From Cyclaneusma minus (Eukaryota; Ascomycota; Leotiomycetes; Marthamycetales; Marthamycetaceae): a stretch of DNA of 64,000 nucleotides. Each line of letters begins with the position of its first letter. Positions within the stretch are counted from its first letter, which is position 1. The stretch lies in the NCBI GenBank assembly GCA_037179335.1, contig JAKZHN010000008.1:1240001-1304000 (forward strand), read 5' to 3'. The notes beneath the pieces were generated by a model that was not told the origin of the DNA, did not search any database, and saw only the letters and a program-made list of their open reading frames with translations. The translations under genes were made by a program, and so were the position numbers. Of the stretch, positions 52,932 to 64,000 are shown in pieces.

Positions 52932-54560
52932 ATGGGCGATGTTTCTCCCGAGTACCAGCGCAGTGAGGGAGGGGATGTCTCGCCCGAGGACTCCCTGCTC
53001 GAGAATGACCATCTGTCTAGTTCCTTCAGCACCCCGTTAACGAGCACAAGCTCTGGGCCGAAAATCGACAAAAGAATGCTTGTTCGCCGACGGCGGCGGA
53101 AGGAGGAGACCCCAGCGGCTCAATGTTGCGCCTGGATCCTAGAACACCAGATTGGTAAGTTCAATTCATCGTTTACTGTGTTGAATTGGTCAATTGGCTA
53201 ATCACTGAAGCTCTAGGTCTCTCTGTTAATCTTCTGCTGCTCTTAACCCTCACCCACATCTGCTTCCCGAAAGCTCGACGACACACGCACAAATTTGTGG
53301 AACTTTCCTACTACAATCCAGAATCTGGAAGATACACTTCAGGATGGGACGATGTCTGGATTGTGACGTTTTGGTTCGTCCTCCTCACAGGCCTTCGCGC
53401 TGCCGTGATGGACACTGTCCTGAAGCCTATGGCAAGATGGGGCGGCATTTCCAACCCAAAAGACGTAGTCCGCTTCGCAGAGCAGGGCTGGCTTTTGTTC
53501 TACGTGCCTGCATCATGGTCTATTGGAATGGTAAGCGTGGGTCTTTTTGCAGCTACTGGTTGTGCCGCTAATACAGCTTAGTATATCATGTACAACTCGC
53601 CGTACTGGCTGGATTTGAAGCAGCTGTGGACTGACTGGCCGACAAGAGAGATTGGCGGTCTGTTAAAGTGGTACATACTGGTGCAGTTCAGTTTCTGGTT
53701 GCAACAGGTTGTGGTGGTCAACATCGAGAAAAGGAGAAAGGATTACTGGCAGATGTTCAGTCACCACATTGTGACTTGCATTCTGATCTTCACCAGCTAT
53801 GGCTACCATCAGACGAAAGTTGCCAACTTGATTCTCTGCCTGATGGACACAGTCGACATTCTGTTATCGGTCGGTCCTTGATTACCCCCTTTTTACGCTG
53901 TTTGCTAACTTGTCTTAGCTGGCAAAATGCTTCAAATACCTCGGCTTCTCGACGCTGTGCGATGTTCTCTTCGGGCTGTTCATGTTGACGTGGGTCATTA
54001 CGCGCCACGTGTTTTATGTCATGGTCTGCAAATCAGTCTGGCAGGACATCCCCGAAGTCATCAATCTGGGCTGCTACCGTGGAAAGGAAGGCAACATGAC
54101 CGGCCCCTTCCCCCCACCAGACTACTTCATGCACCTGATCGAACCCTTCCGCGATCCTGAAGGAGTCGTATGCTTCAACCAACCCATCAAGTGGGGCTTT
54201 CTCACCTGTCTGCTCTTCCTCGAGGGTATGATGATCATGTGGTTCGTGATGATTTGCCGCGTAGCAGCCAAGGTCCTGCGAGGCGGCGAAGCGGACGATG
54301 TCCGCAGCGATGACGAAGGCGAGGACGAGGAAGAGGAGGTCGAAGACCAGAGCGTCTTCTACAAGGAGCTAGCGTCGATCGAGAGCAAGCCCCTCGTTCC
54401 CCTGGAAGAAGAAGTCGGCGTCGAGGCCATCAACCTGAAGGGGAGATCGAAAAGCAAGCGCTACCGCAGCGGTGTCTCGAGCGCAGCGAGTGTCACGATT
54501 CCGGGCCACAGCGACCGAAAAGAGTTGCTGGGGCGCATTGGGTGCGATAAAGGCGTCTAA
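52932..54560 (+). CDS. LAG1: Ceramide synthase, Lag1/Lac1 type
   Basis: ER membrane acyl-CoA-dependent ceramide synthase with a TLC domain, 488 residues. Exons: 52932-53154, 53217-53530, 53582-53869 and 53919-54560. The Lag1 motif is intact: YWQMFSHHIVTCILIFTSYG with the catalytic His-His, then NLILCLMDTVDILLSLAKCF. FFWYV-like hydrophobic helices surround it (WIVTFWFVLLTGLR; LKWYILVQFSFWLQQ). No Hox-like insert is present, as in other fungal enzymes. The cytosolic tail is acidic (SDDEGEDEEEEVEDQS), with sites suited to casein kinase 2, then a basic segment GRSKSKRYRS. Fungi usually have two paralogues of this family with different acyl preference; which one this is cannot be decided. Confidence 0.93.
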
Positions 54561-56057
54561 AAAGCAAGAAGCATGATTTTTTTTGGTTTCTTAATGAAGT
54601 GTTTGGGGATGTTGAGATACCGCGTCGTTGTGAGATGCAGAGTCTAGTCTGTCCTGCATGGCCTGTTCTTGCAACAATGCATAGCTACTACTGTCTGCGA
54701 TTGTAAATGTGGAGGGATTGTTCAGGGACTTTATATACCTATCTTTGTGTGTCGGGATGAGAGCTTAGACGAACTGAACGAAAGCTCCACGAAGTTCTTG
54801 CGCCTGTGCTTTGAAATGGGATGATGTGGATTGACTGATTATGCAACTTTTATTGGTTTCTTGTATCGCCTTTGGGTTCCAAAGGCTTGAAGCTATATAC
54901 TCTGCATGCGAGAGGAGGATCCTGGAGTCCTTGGTCTGCGTGGTCGCGAAAACCCAAGATTATATGTAGGGGGTCGGAGGCTATGGGAAAGTAAAGATCT
55001 CAAAAAAAAAAAAGGTGTGCTAGGCCGTATACACCGAATACACCATATACACGTATCGACTAAACAGCTTGACTACAAAGTACGAAGTTGCAAGTTCAGT
55101 TTCAAAAATCAGAACCACAAGATGCAAACCTATTGAATCAACTATCAAGAGATGTGTGAAGACTGAAGACTGAACCCGGAGTGCCCATTTGATTCGCAAC
55201 TGGGCTTCGAAGCTGCGAGCAGTACCCCTATTCGCTTTACCCCTATTATGTGAGTCCGTCCTCTTTCTGAAGACCGCACTGTGGACGCCAAACAGTCAAA
55301 CTTGAGCGTTCCTCTCATCCTCTCTACACAACGCACCCCTTTACCCCTTTCCACCCCCTTCATACATCTTTCACAACCTAAGTCCAAAAAAAAAACATCA
55401 CTAAATCAATGCTCCATCAGCAGCAGAAACATGTCGCACGATTGATCCTATCATAATTCATTAAAAGAGCAAAAGAACGGGCCGACGTTTTTCCTTTTTG
55501 AATTTAACCGAACCCTAAACATTTAAATCTGCTTCAGAAAGAGGAACAAAGCAATCCCTCGCATGCAATGCAGCGCAATGCATCACACACACACACACAA
55601 CACAGCAATTCCCCTCCCTCATTAACGCCGTGTTACCCAATAGACACCTCCCGTGGGAATCAGGTCCCTCGAACTCGCTTTGCTTGCTTGCTCCAGACAG
55701 ATATATCAAATCAGCCCTTTCCCTTCATGAAGAGTAACAGAAGCAAGCCCAGTTTTCGATCCTTGGAAGCCATATTTCCCTGCCAAGCGAAATCCCGAAA
55801 ATAGTCTGCCCAAGAATGTTGTGGACAACAGAAGAGAAATGCAGGTTCTTCGTGAAAGCTATTCCGTACTACCTAGCCTTGTCCTCAGTCACTTGACAAG
55901 AGAAGGAGGGAGGACGTAGAGCAATGAGTTTAGAAAGGACAAGCATGGAAATGGGAATCGTTAGCGAGACATGAATGATACAGCACAACCCAACGCCGCC
56001 CGAGAATCCCAAAAGCATTTCGACGGTTCCCTTCTGCCCCCGGAGCTCCCGAGATCT
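54561..56057. other. Intergenic between convergent genes
   Basis: 1.5 kb of 3' flanks (ceramide synthase and Sho1) with A-tracts and a CA microsatellite. Frames at 55145-55387 and 55515-55804 show no recognisable content. Confidence 0.55.
55583..55599. repeat. CA dinucleotide microsatellite
   Basis: About eight CA/AC units in the flank between convergent genes. Confidence 0.85.
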
Positions 56058-57143
56058 CTATAACAGAATCAGATAATTGGATGGCGCAATGCCAGTCTCG
56101 CCGTTTTCCTTCTTAGCCTGCCACCATCGGCCGCTGACATCTGAGACTTCGAGGATTTCGTGCTTGGCGAAGCTGATCTCGTTGGCATCGTCGGGGTTGG
56201 CTTCGTACGAGTAGATGGCTTTTGCCTTGTAGGGGTATTCGGTGGGCGCTGCGACGTCGCCTGCTAGTCCGTCGCTGGTCATTCCTGGGCCCATGTTCTG
56301 TGGGGTTGGTGCCGGTCCAAAGCGTGCCTCCGACTGTCTCTGGGCTCCAATGGGGCCTCCAGGGAATCCTGATACCGGCGAAGAAGTCTCGAAGCCGTTC
56401 AGCTGTGCGGATGTGTACATTTGTGGGGGCGGCTGGTTCGAGACTTGGGTTTCGGGGCGCATGTTGTTGCCGTATGTTGAAGGGCCGCGCGTGTTGCGGT
56501 TTTGCCTGTGGTCTTTGTGCAGCGCGAAAGAATCGAGGTAGGCGCGGGATACTGCTGACGGCGTAGAGCCAAAGTAGAATATCCAGACGATCTGTAGGCC
56601 GTTAGTCTTGGCTATACACTGGCGGCATGGATTCGGGCACATACCGATACCATGGACATGAGGATATGGCCAGCAGCAGCAGCCTCCTTGGACCCCTCAG
56701 GAGAGTAGATCAAAGTGTTGACAGCAGATGTGGTCAGAACAAGGCCTGCCGACAAGTAGCCAACAATAGCCACATGATATGTCTGAATGGTATCAGATGC
56801 CACCACAACGAAGACGCCCACAATACAGAACAGCATGTAGACAAGGGCCCACCAGGAGTAGTTGGGGAATTGAGGATCGGGTTGCGCTTGTGCGATGGCG
56901 GATGAAATGAGGGCAATGAACCATGCCAGCTGTAGAAGGTCAGCACAATGGTTCATGACAGATTGCGCGCAAAAAGTAGTGAAGGAGCGGACCTACCATG
57001 GCAATGGATATGGTGGCGAGGGCGAAGGGGTCCCCTATGATGTTGCCCATACTCATGGAGCTGTGGCCCCCTGTGCGCCTGGAGTCGTATTTGCCGTTCA
57101 TCTTGCTGAGCGAGGGCGAGGAACCGTAGGATGGCATAGACAT
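56058..57143 (-). CDS. SHO1: High-osmolarity sensor Sho1
   Basis: Plasma-membrane osmosensor and scaffold that feeds the HOG MAP kinase cascade, 321 residues, exons 56997-57143, 56645-56929 and 56058-56591. A short cytosolic N-terminus (MSMPSYGSSPSLSKMNGKYD) is followed by four membrane helices: DPFALATISIAMLAWFIALI, WWALVYMLFCIVGVFVVVAS, HVAIVGYLSAGLVLTTSAVN and AAAAGHILMSMVSIVWIFYF. Then come a Pro/Gln/Asn-rich cytosolic linker and a C-terminal SH3 domain (YKAKAIYSYEANPDDANEIS, the second half containing RWWQAKKENGETGIAPSNY). In yeast the SH3 binds Pbs2. The order and length match fungal Sho1 closely and all intron phases are zero. Confidence 0.95.
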
Positions 57144-59499
57144 GAGCCGTTGAGCCTCGCGTCAGTATGCGACACGCAATTGTCGAGGCGTGAGGCTGGA
57201 CGGCGAGTCAAGTCGGAAGGGGGTCGGGATCGGGATCGCGATTGCAGCGGCAGCGATGTTGACGGTCGGTTGAAGGAGCGGGAGGGAGTCTCGGCGGCCT
57301 GGAGGGCGACTTGGCTCCTGTATCAATTCTTGGTGGTTTGCAGATCTCGGCTTGGTGTCTTGCTCGGGGGTGGGGATGTTTGGGTGTGCCCGTGGGTATG
57401 ATGTGAGGTTTCGGTGTTGACTTCAATGTTGTTATTGGCAGTGGCCCGTTCTCTCAGTGCAGCTGGCGTTTGGGCAGATTTCGGGCGCGGCTCCTGCAAA
57501 GCGACTGGAGTGGACACTACGGTAGGCTATCGTAGCGGGCCCTAGTGTGCTCCCAGTCCAAATTGCACAGGCTCAGGGATGCGATATGCGAACTTCAATG
57601 GTTCAGGTGCGCGCCGCTGCCAACACAAGTGCCAAGTCGCTGGCGAGGCTGGGCCAAGAGGGTTAATTTCTGGTTGTGCCTTCTGCAATATGGCTTCTCG
57701 AACAACCGCACATCCAAAGTTACACGCAACAACAACTGCAAAAGTGCTGTCACTGCTGCAAGATTCCTGAGCGACCGGCCCTTCCCAAACGACTCCTGAG
57801 TAGTGTGATGCTCTTGGCCCGGTTTCAGATGAGTGGCCCCGCGTCTGGAACGTTGGAAAATCAGCCACGCCTTTCAAATGCCTGAAACTGCTCCCTTTCA
57901 CCCCATTGCTTATGTTATGACGAGCTAGGAATGAGAGCCGCAGCTGGGATCATGGGGCCACTGCGAGAGATACGGATCGAGGAGACGAACTTGGGATAAC
58001 ACATTGAATTACACAGGATCAACACCTGTGGACGAGAGTCTAGCCATTTTGAGCCTGTATAATATTCTTGTGCTCTGCATAATCTGGATTATCGATGATC
58101 ACTGCGGGGTTGTACTATTTAACTCATTGAAGGACCAGCAGAGTGGATCTCCGCCGACAAGCTTCGACGATCATGGAGCGAATACACTTTTCTGGAAACC
58201 GCTTAGTCCAGAGCCTAATCGGCCATTGAAGAACAACATTGAGGTCCCGTGTGCTAGAGACTACAAACAAAATTATCAGTGGTAAAGTAGTGATATATGT
58301 AACCCAAGCCCTTGGGAACACTCAGTTCAGATTGGTATGTTGTCAGGATTTATGGACACCGAATAATCCGTGTTATTTAGATTCCTTCTCTAGGCTCCTA
58401 GTTTCTACTTTTTACTGATAGTAAATATACCTAGTAATGGCCTGAGCCAAAGCCCAAAGCCTTTGGACAACATAGTTATTAGATCAAGGTGAGCAATCCA
58501 GACCCAGTTGGGAGCAATCCCAGCCATTGAAGACATTTCGAGTGTTGAGTCAATGAATTTATATCACGGCTTCTACGGAGGTGGCTGGCTGGCTATTCAC
58601 TTAGCATTCCCAGACTGTAAGAAACGCCACGCCATCTGGATCTCTAACAAGCCTTGGTCGGCTGATTAGGTTTTTGCAGTTCAATATGTTGTGATTCGGC
58701 TTCTTTGGACCGTCCTTTCCCCTTGCTCGAGAAGGGGTACTAGGGTAGATGTAGGAAAGGCGGTATCGTCGTCTTTGAACTCCCCCAACATCCGCCCTAG
58801 TCCCTCGAACTTCCATTGTGACTACAGTCGGATGAATGCGAAGTACTTATGCGTACGGCTTAACAACTTGATCACTATTTTGACTTCCATGCCTTTCAGG
58901 TTTAGGTGACCAGACAACTGGCGTTGATATAACCAGTCTACTCAGTCACTCGCGTTCAGCTATTCAAATAGTGTACAACCAGTGCTTTGCAGAACCCAAC
59001 CCCAAGCCCATCGATTGACTGGTGACAAGTATGTGAACACATGTTTGGTGTTTCGTCCTTTCTTTCGAACTGTCTCAAGCGTTTTGATAAGTTCGGTCGC
59101 AGAATTAACACCCCCAAAACACTCATATAGGGGCTACGCTGGGCCCTTGTTTTCTCCTCCAGCCTTTCTCCAGCCCAACCATTGTTGTTCCCAACAGCCA
59201 AGCGTTTTTATAGGCGAGCCGTGTGGGGGATCTGGCAACTATGAAACCGTCGTTGCTCAGACCCTCCAGACCAGCCCAAAAGCAGTTTGATATATTCGTC
59301 TCGGATCTACTCGATCCATCTTCCATATAACTGCCCCAGACGTCATCAACATTCTGATACGTGCATGGAGCGCACCGTCCCCAGAACAATATGCCGCTAC
59401 TGGTCCAATATGCCGGCCTCGGTGGTCCATCGACCTGGAGCCTAATCCTCCACATCACAACTTTCATCTTTTATCTCTGATATATCGGCCGAAAGTCGA
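57144..59499. other. 2.4-kb intergenic region without accepted genes
   Basis: Contains the Sho1 promoter and leader and the 3' flank of the RO-10-like gene. Frames at 57542-57901, 58004-58285 and 59123-59467 have no recognisable content. Part of 58000-59000 is AT-richer than its surroundings. Confidence 0.5.
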
Positions 59500-60182
59500 T
59501 CATGTCGTAAGCTTCATCTCCTGCTCTCGTTCGCGTGCAAGCCGCCGCACTCGTCGCTCAACGTGCTCCACGCGATCTGTCAACTCAGCCCAACACTCTC
59601 CGCCCGAGAGAATATTGATCGCATACCAACGCTGCAAGAGCGCCGCAGTCCGCTGTTGGAGCTTTGCGATATCGTGGCTCTGCGCCTGCTGTAGCATCTC
59701 AACCTTTGCGAGTCGCGGTGCCAATTCAATGATCTTCGTAGACGTCTCTGCCGGTGGGACAGGCAGATCCGCGATTGCGCTCAGCTGCGATGCTGTGAGG
59801 TGGTAGGAGCTGGCGCATGCAAGGATGGTCGATGCGATGGCTTCGGTGTCAAGTATCGAAGGCGGCTCGCTGGGATTGCTCGGTTGGAATAGATCGGGAT
59901 AGCGGGAGTCTGGTGGGTGGTTAGATAGACGTTGTGAGGTACCGGCAGCAAACTGCACTCACGCAGGCGTACGAGATCTTGAGTAACTTTGGATTTCGAA
60001 GTGAGGCGATGGAGAGACTGCTCGAGCTCGGCCAATCTCTGCGAGACGGTCTTTGGGTGGTTCACCTCGTCGGCGATGTCCAAGTGGCCGGCCACAACAT
60101 ATTGGATCCTCTTCAGACGTGCCTCAAGGAGATCGATGGTGGCATGGGCGGTGACAGCCGGGGCCGGGGAAGCGTCCCCCAT
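59500..60182 (-). CDS. Nuclear distribution protein RO-10 (dynactin p24-like, putative)
   Basis: Coiled-coil protein of 209 residues, exons 59963-60182 and 59500-59909. In Neurospora RO-10 is the dynactin shoulder subunit needed for nuclear distribution by dynein. The N-terminus ATIDLLEARLKRIQYVVAGH is the most conserved part of the p24/dynactin-3 family as I know it. SQRLAELEQSLHRLTSKSK, ELAPRLAKVEMLQQAQSHDI and the final heptad-rich helix DRVEHVERRVRRLAREREQE give the three expected coiled coils. RWYAINILSGGECWAELTDR is also in keeping with fungal members. It is divergent from the amino-acid transporter, 618 bases between starts. Assignment rests on layout and short motifs. Confidence 0.72.
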
Positions 60183-60800
60183 TGCGAGACGGGTGCGTGG
60201 CGGAGAGTATATCGTGCTGAGGCCTCGCGTCAGTCCTGTCGCGGTAGCTCGCTTTTGACTTTACCAGCGACGGCGGAGTTGTGCTGGTGGTCTAAAGGTG
60301 TCAGTATGTAGTGGCTCGGCTCAGTGAAAGCGAGGCTATGTGGCCGAGTCGTCGCAGTAGTGCAGCTGCCGAAATTATGACAACGGCTTTGATTGCCCGA
60401 AGGTTAAAGTGTCAATTGAAAACCTTGGTGAAAGACGGCTTTTCTGTTTCTCCATCATCATCTCCATCCACGCGACGTACTTTGCGCCTGGGACTCCGAC
60501 TGCGACGATAAGCATCATTCCTCATCCGGCGCAAAAGCGATGGCCACGTATGCTGTGAGGCCTAATCAGACGAGCCAACACCAACGACAACACTTCGAGC
60601 GCGCCATCCAGTCTTGTGTCCGACAGCTCGCGCATCGTATCGCATCGCAAACCCCTCACACATCCATGTCTCTATAGACCGCTGCTTCCGGATACTGCTC
60701 GACTGGAGGTCGCAACTTGCCCCGCCCCGTCCCGTAGGCCGTAGGGAAAATAGCACACGACCTTTGCGCGAGAACAGACGGACGGGACCGAAACAAAACC
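60183..60800. other. Divergent promoter region RO-10/Avt
   Basis: 618 bases between the two starts; no further gene recognised. Confidence 0.55.
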
Positions 60801-62603
60801 ATGGCTTCATACTCGGCCCTGAGCGATGCGGATAGCCATTCCTCGTCCGGCCACGGCGGGCCACGTATTAGGCGGTATGTTTGACGACGATCGAATCCTC
60901 CGCCAGCGACTGACAGCAAGACGCAGGCGCAAAGCTCCTAAAGATGGCGCCCATACGGGCCAGGCTTCGTGGTTAAGCAGTAACATCAATATCGTAAACA
61001 CAAGTACGATTGTCTCCGCGAAAAGAGGAACAAGGGAACTGATCTTGAATAGTTATTGGCGCCGGAACGCTCGCTATGCCTCTCGCCATGTCTCATATGG
61101 GTATACTTCTTGGAACAATCGTTATTGTCTGGTCAGGGATGACGGCGGCTTTCGGCTTGTACTTGCAATCCAGATGTGCTCGATACCTGGACCGTGGAAC
61201 CTCGTCCTTCTTCGCGTTATCACAAATTACGTACCCAAATGCCGCTGTAGTATTCGATGCGGCCATTGCCATCAAGTGCTTTGGAGTCGGTATCAGCTAT
61301 TTGATCATTATTGGCGACTTAATGCCCGGCGTGGTGGAAGGCTTTCATGGCAACTCGGAAGTTGCGTTTCTATTCGACCGTCGTTTCTGGATCACGGTGT
61401 TTATGTATGGAGCGGCCCCTGAATGATCCCGAGAAGCCCAAAAACTGACGTAGCATAGGCTTGTGGTGATCCCACTTTCATTCTTGAGGCGGCTGGATTC
61501 TCTGAAATACACGAGCGTCGTTGCACTGGTGTCCATTGGCTACCTGGTCGTATTGGTGATCTACCACTTCTTTAAAGGCGACACAATGGCAGATCGAGGC
61601 CCGATTAGAGTCGTACAATGGGGAAGTGCCATACAGGCTCTGAGCAGTCTGCCAGTCGTCGTATTTGCGTATACTTGTCACCAAAATGTGAGAGCTGAGG
61701 AAAATGCCCCTTATGGATATCATACTAACCCCAGTAGATGTTTTCGATGCTTAACGAGATTAAAGACAACTCCCCACGACAGTATGTTATCTGACCCCTA
61801 TCTCTGATCTGACCTAACCCTCTACAGAGTTATCAGTGTTATAGGGACTAGCATCGGGTCCGCGGCATTTATATACGTCGTGGTCGCCATCACAGGTTAC
61901 CTCTCGTTCGGAAACAGCGTTGCTGGCAACATTGTGGGCATGTGTAAGTTGAACTCTCCCAAACGGCCGTTGGTACTTTGACTCAAAGATCGCCATCACA
62001 GATATACCATCAGCGGCCTCAACCCTTGGCAAAGCAGCAATAGTCGTCTTGGTGATGTTTTCGTACCCCCTGCAAGTCCACCCCTGCCGAGCCTCCGTCG
62101 ACGCAGCCCTCAAATGGCGTCCCAGGCGAGCCCGAGGATCAAGCAACTCGCCAAACGGATCGCCTTCCAGGTCCGCTTTACTCCCAACGGTAGCCGGCTC
62201 ATCCAAGAGGAATGATTCCATGGGCGAAATCCGCTTCGCTGTCATCACGACGATTATCGTCATCTTAAGTTACATAACGGCCATGTCGGTCAATTCTCTG
62301 GACAAGGTACTTGCCTATGTGGGCAGCACGGGAAGTACGAGCATTAGCTTCATTCTGCCTGGGCTCTTCTATTATAAAATTTCTGCGCCGGATTCTATTC
62401 ATCACCAGAGACTTACAAAGGAAGATGATGACGAATATGACGACCGAGAGACTAGCGAAGGCTTGTTTGGCGAGGGACGTCCTAAGCGCAGTGCTTGGAG
62501 AGCGACGTTATTACGACGATTGTCACTGGCTTTGGCGATATACGGCGTGATTGTCATGGTGACCTGCTTGATCACCAATACTTTTTTCATTGCGGCACAT
62601 TGA
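60801..62603 (+). CDS. Vacuolar amino-acid transporter, Avt family
   Basis: Amino acid/auxin permease (SLC36/38 type) of 497 residues in seven exons: 60801-60874, 60927-61003, 61053-61404, 61459-61687, 61738-61781, 61828-61943 and 62002-62603. A short Ser-rich cytosolic N-terminus precedes helix 1 with the family signature NIVNTIIGAGTLAMPLAMSH. About ten more helices follow, among them IVIVWSGMTAAFGLYL, SVVALVSIGYLVVLVIYHFF, LSSLPVVVFAYTCHQNMFSM and the late-family SYITAMSVNSLDKVLAYVGS. A cytosolic insert (QRLTKEDDDEYDDRETSEG) lies before the last helix. The signature and length fit the yeast Avt5/6/7 group, which exports amino acids from the vacuole. Exon 2 uses the second of two AG acceptors; the first would break the frame. 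Confidence 0.9.
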
Positions 62604-62937
62604 TATAGTGTCGATTCATAATAGGGGGCTAGGAGGAGGTACGGGATTCCGGGCAGTAATGTTAAAGAGGTGGTCTATTTACGAGCATCAGGGGCGCGGC
62701 GGTTATTGGAGCTGTCAGATGCTGCGAGGTGACAGCTCAGATTCCATGGTAGGATTGAGCAACAGCATATTTGAGCGATCTTACCGAGCGATTTTCATTT
62801 GTCGTCTTCTGTATATAATTTACAAGGTGGATATCAAACGCCTTTGCCGATGCTTTGAATACCTGAGCCCGATTAGGCCGCGAAAAAAAGATCCCCGTAG
62901 ACAAAACGCCGTACAATGATGAATAACTATACATTCG
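62604..62937. other. Intergenic between convergent genes
   Basis: 334 bases of 3' flanks of the transporter and bS16m genes. Nothing else seen. Confidence 0.6.
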
Positions 62938-63533
62938 CTAGGCAGCCGATGCCGCCGGCTCTGCCCGCTGCGCTTCCGTCGGAGGCTTCGTAACAACCGG
63001 CTTTTTTGAGATTGGATGTTGGGCGCCCGGCCGGTACTTGGGTTCGAGGAGGCCAATCTGCGACAGAAACACCTATCAATAACCTTTTTCTTTCCCCAAA
63101 GCTCGCGAATTCAAGCTGGTTATCTTTGAGGCAAAACGCACCATTGACATGAGACGCCACGCCGTATCTGACGGCTGGGCGCCGACACCGAGCCAGTATT
63201 TTGCGCGCGTAGAATCGAGACGGATGTCCTTGTACGGTTTCCCTTCGCCCACCGGCGGCGGTTTGGGAATGGGATCGTAGGTGCCTATCCACAGAACATC
63301 GATCAACAAAACAGAGTCGCAAACATTTCGTTTCGTAATATTGATTTGGGCATCATACCGAGGACTTCGATGGGCTTGCTGTTTCGTGCGGATCTGGGGT
63401 GATGTTAGTTTTTGCGACCAGAGGGTTTTGGCAGGGGATTTTGGGGGAGAATGTACCGAGCGTGGGCTACGACAATGTTGTAGAAGGGAGCTTTGCGCTT
63501 TCCGAAGCGCGCGAGGCGGATTTTGACGACCAT
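62938..63533 (-). CDS. MRPS16: Mitochondrial small-subunit ribosomal protein bS16m
   Basis: Component of the mitochondrial 37S ribosomal subunit, 124 residues, exons 63457-63533, 63359-63393, 63142-63284 and 62938-63057. The N-terminus MVVKIRLARFGKRKAPFYNI is the bS16 signature, continued by ARNSKPIEVLGTYDPIPKPP, TRAKYWLGVGAQPSDTAWRL and LEPKYRPG. No cleaved presequence is needed; mitochondrial S16 proteins often lack one. The C-terminal extension after the core is Ala/Pro-rich. It is divergent from the gene at the right edge, with 296 bases between starts. Confidence 0.94.
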
Positions 63534-63829
63534 TGCATGGGGTGGGGTGAGGCAATGGCGGGAGGGGGATGCTGGAGTTCGCGATGGTGCTGCTTGGGAC
63601 TTGGGAATAATTCGTGAGGTTGCTCGGACATGGATAAATGGTTGTTCCGAGTGAGGCAGCTGGTGGTGATGCCGTGACATCAGACCAACTTCCAATAAAC
63701 TGAACACTTCTTCATTTACGCTTCCGTTCACGAGCTGGCAACTTCAATCTCGTTCTCTTCGACAAATCTCGCGCTTGAGAGACCTCCTACTTCGGTCGAA
63801 TATCATTTGTTTGAAGAAAACCGTTCAAA
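63534..63829. promoter_or_regulatory. Divergent promoter bS16m/edge gene
   Basis: 296 bases between the ATG of bS16m and an ATG on the plus strand, so both promoters overlap here. Pyrimidine-rich near the plus-strand start. Confidence 0.4.
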
Positions 63830-64000
63830 ATGGCTCTCAAGGTGAGTTTATTAAGTCCCTTGTATTCCTGGCAGCTTGCTCGAGCTTGCCAGCCCAAAAG
63901 CTTCAAGCTGGCTTTTATGTTTCGCCATTTCCACCACAAATTCTACTGTGATCATGGTCATTAATAGTTTGGATCCGATTTTCCATACAGACGAGCCTGA
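63830..64000 (+). CDS. First exon of an unidentified gene cut by the window edge
   Basis: An ATG in good context (CAAAATGGCT) at 63830 codes MALK, then a canonical donor GTGAGT at 63842. The rest of the window is intron. A tiny first exon of this kind is common in fungal ribosomal and proteasomal genes, but the product cannot be identified. Confidence 0.45.

Noticed and set aside
1..64000. CRISPR arrays, prophage, plasmid origins, riboswitches
   Set aside because: The window is eukaryotic with spliced genes; no regularly spaced repeats or bacterial signals are present.

Overview
The window reads as nuclear DNA of a filamentous ascomycete (Pezizomycotina). The signs are short GT-AG introns of about 45-65 bases with CTRAC-type branch sites, two Zn(II)2Cys6 regulators, a GH7 cellulase, a fungal Sho1 osmosensor, a Cdc11-type septin and an RO-10-like dynactin subunit. 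I cannot name the species; Leotiomycetes is a guess. Gene models were built by hand by joining open frames across splice sites. For every spliced model the summed exon length is divisible by three and family motifs cross the junctions intact.

Layout. 1-10.2 kb: an AflR-type zinc-cluster regulator, a disordered hypothetical protein, a cyclase/formamidase-family enzyme and a large zinc-cluster regulator. 10.2-15.7 kb: a gene-poor stretch with a foldback element and a short tandem repeat. 15.7-20.1 kb: a divergent pair (Rrn10-like Pol I factor and CSA/ERCC8-like WD40 protein), a degenerate tRNA-like element and a GH7 endoglucanase. 20.9-28.7 kb: four catabolic genes side by side (two FAD monooxygenases, a CE4/cyclic-imidase-type hydrolase, an SDR). 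28.8-40.5 kb: a hypothetical protein, 3-methylcrotonyl-CoA carboxylase alpha, two hypothetical proteins (one small and easy to miss), a membrane protein and a mitochondrial SDR. 40.8-64 kb: mostly housekeeping genes: dynein light intermediate chain, Ist3, PROPPIN Hsv2, septin, a DUF3716 protein, a Bax-inhibitor family protein, ceramide synthase, Sho1, RO-10, a vacuolar amino-acid transporter, mitochondrial bS16m and the first exon of another gene.

The most interesting region is 20.9-28.7 kb. The set of a phenol-hydroxylase-like and a NicC/salicylate-hydroxylase-like flavin monooxygenase, a cyclic-imidase-like hydrolase and an SDR matches the ring-hydroxylation, ketoreduction and ring-opening half of the fungal nicotinate (hxn) pathway. 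The shared promoter between the hydrolase and the SDR holds four HGATAR sites, as expected for nitrogen-regulated genes. The hxn assignment is inference from family membership and clustering. Other hxn functions (hydroxylase HxnS, regulator HxnR, alkene reductase HxnT, amidase HxnN) are not in the window.

Many genes are arranged as divergent pairs with short shared promoters: Rrn10/CSA, the CE4 hydrolase/SDR, DLIC/Ist3, DUF3716/Bxi1, RO-10/Avt and bS16m/next gene.
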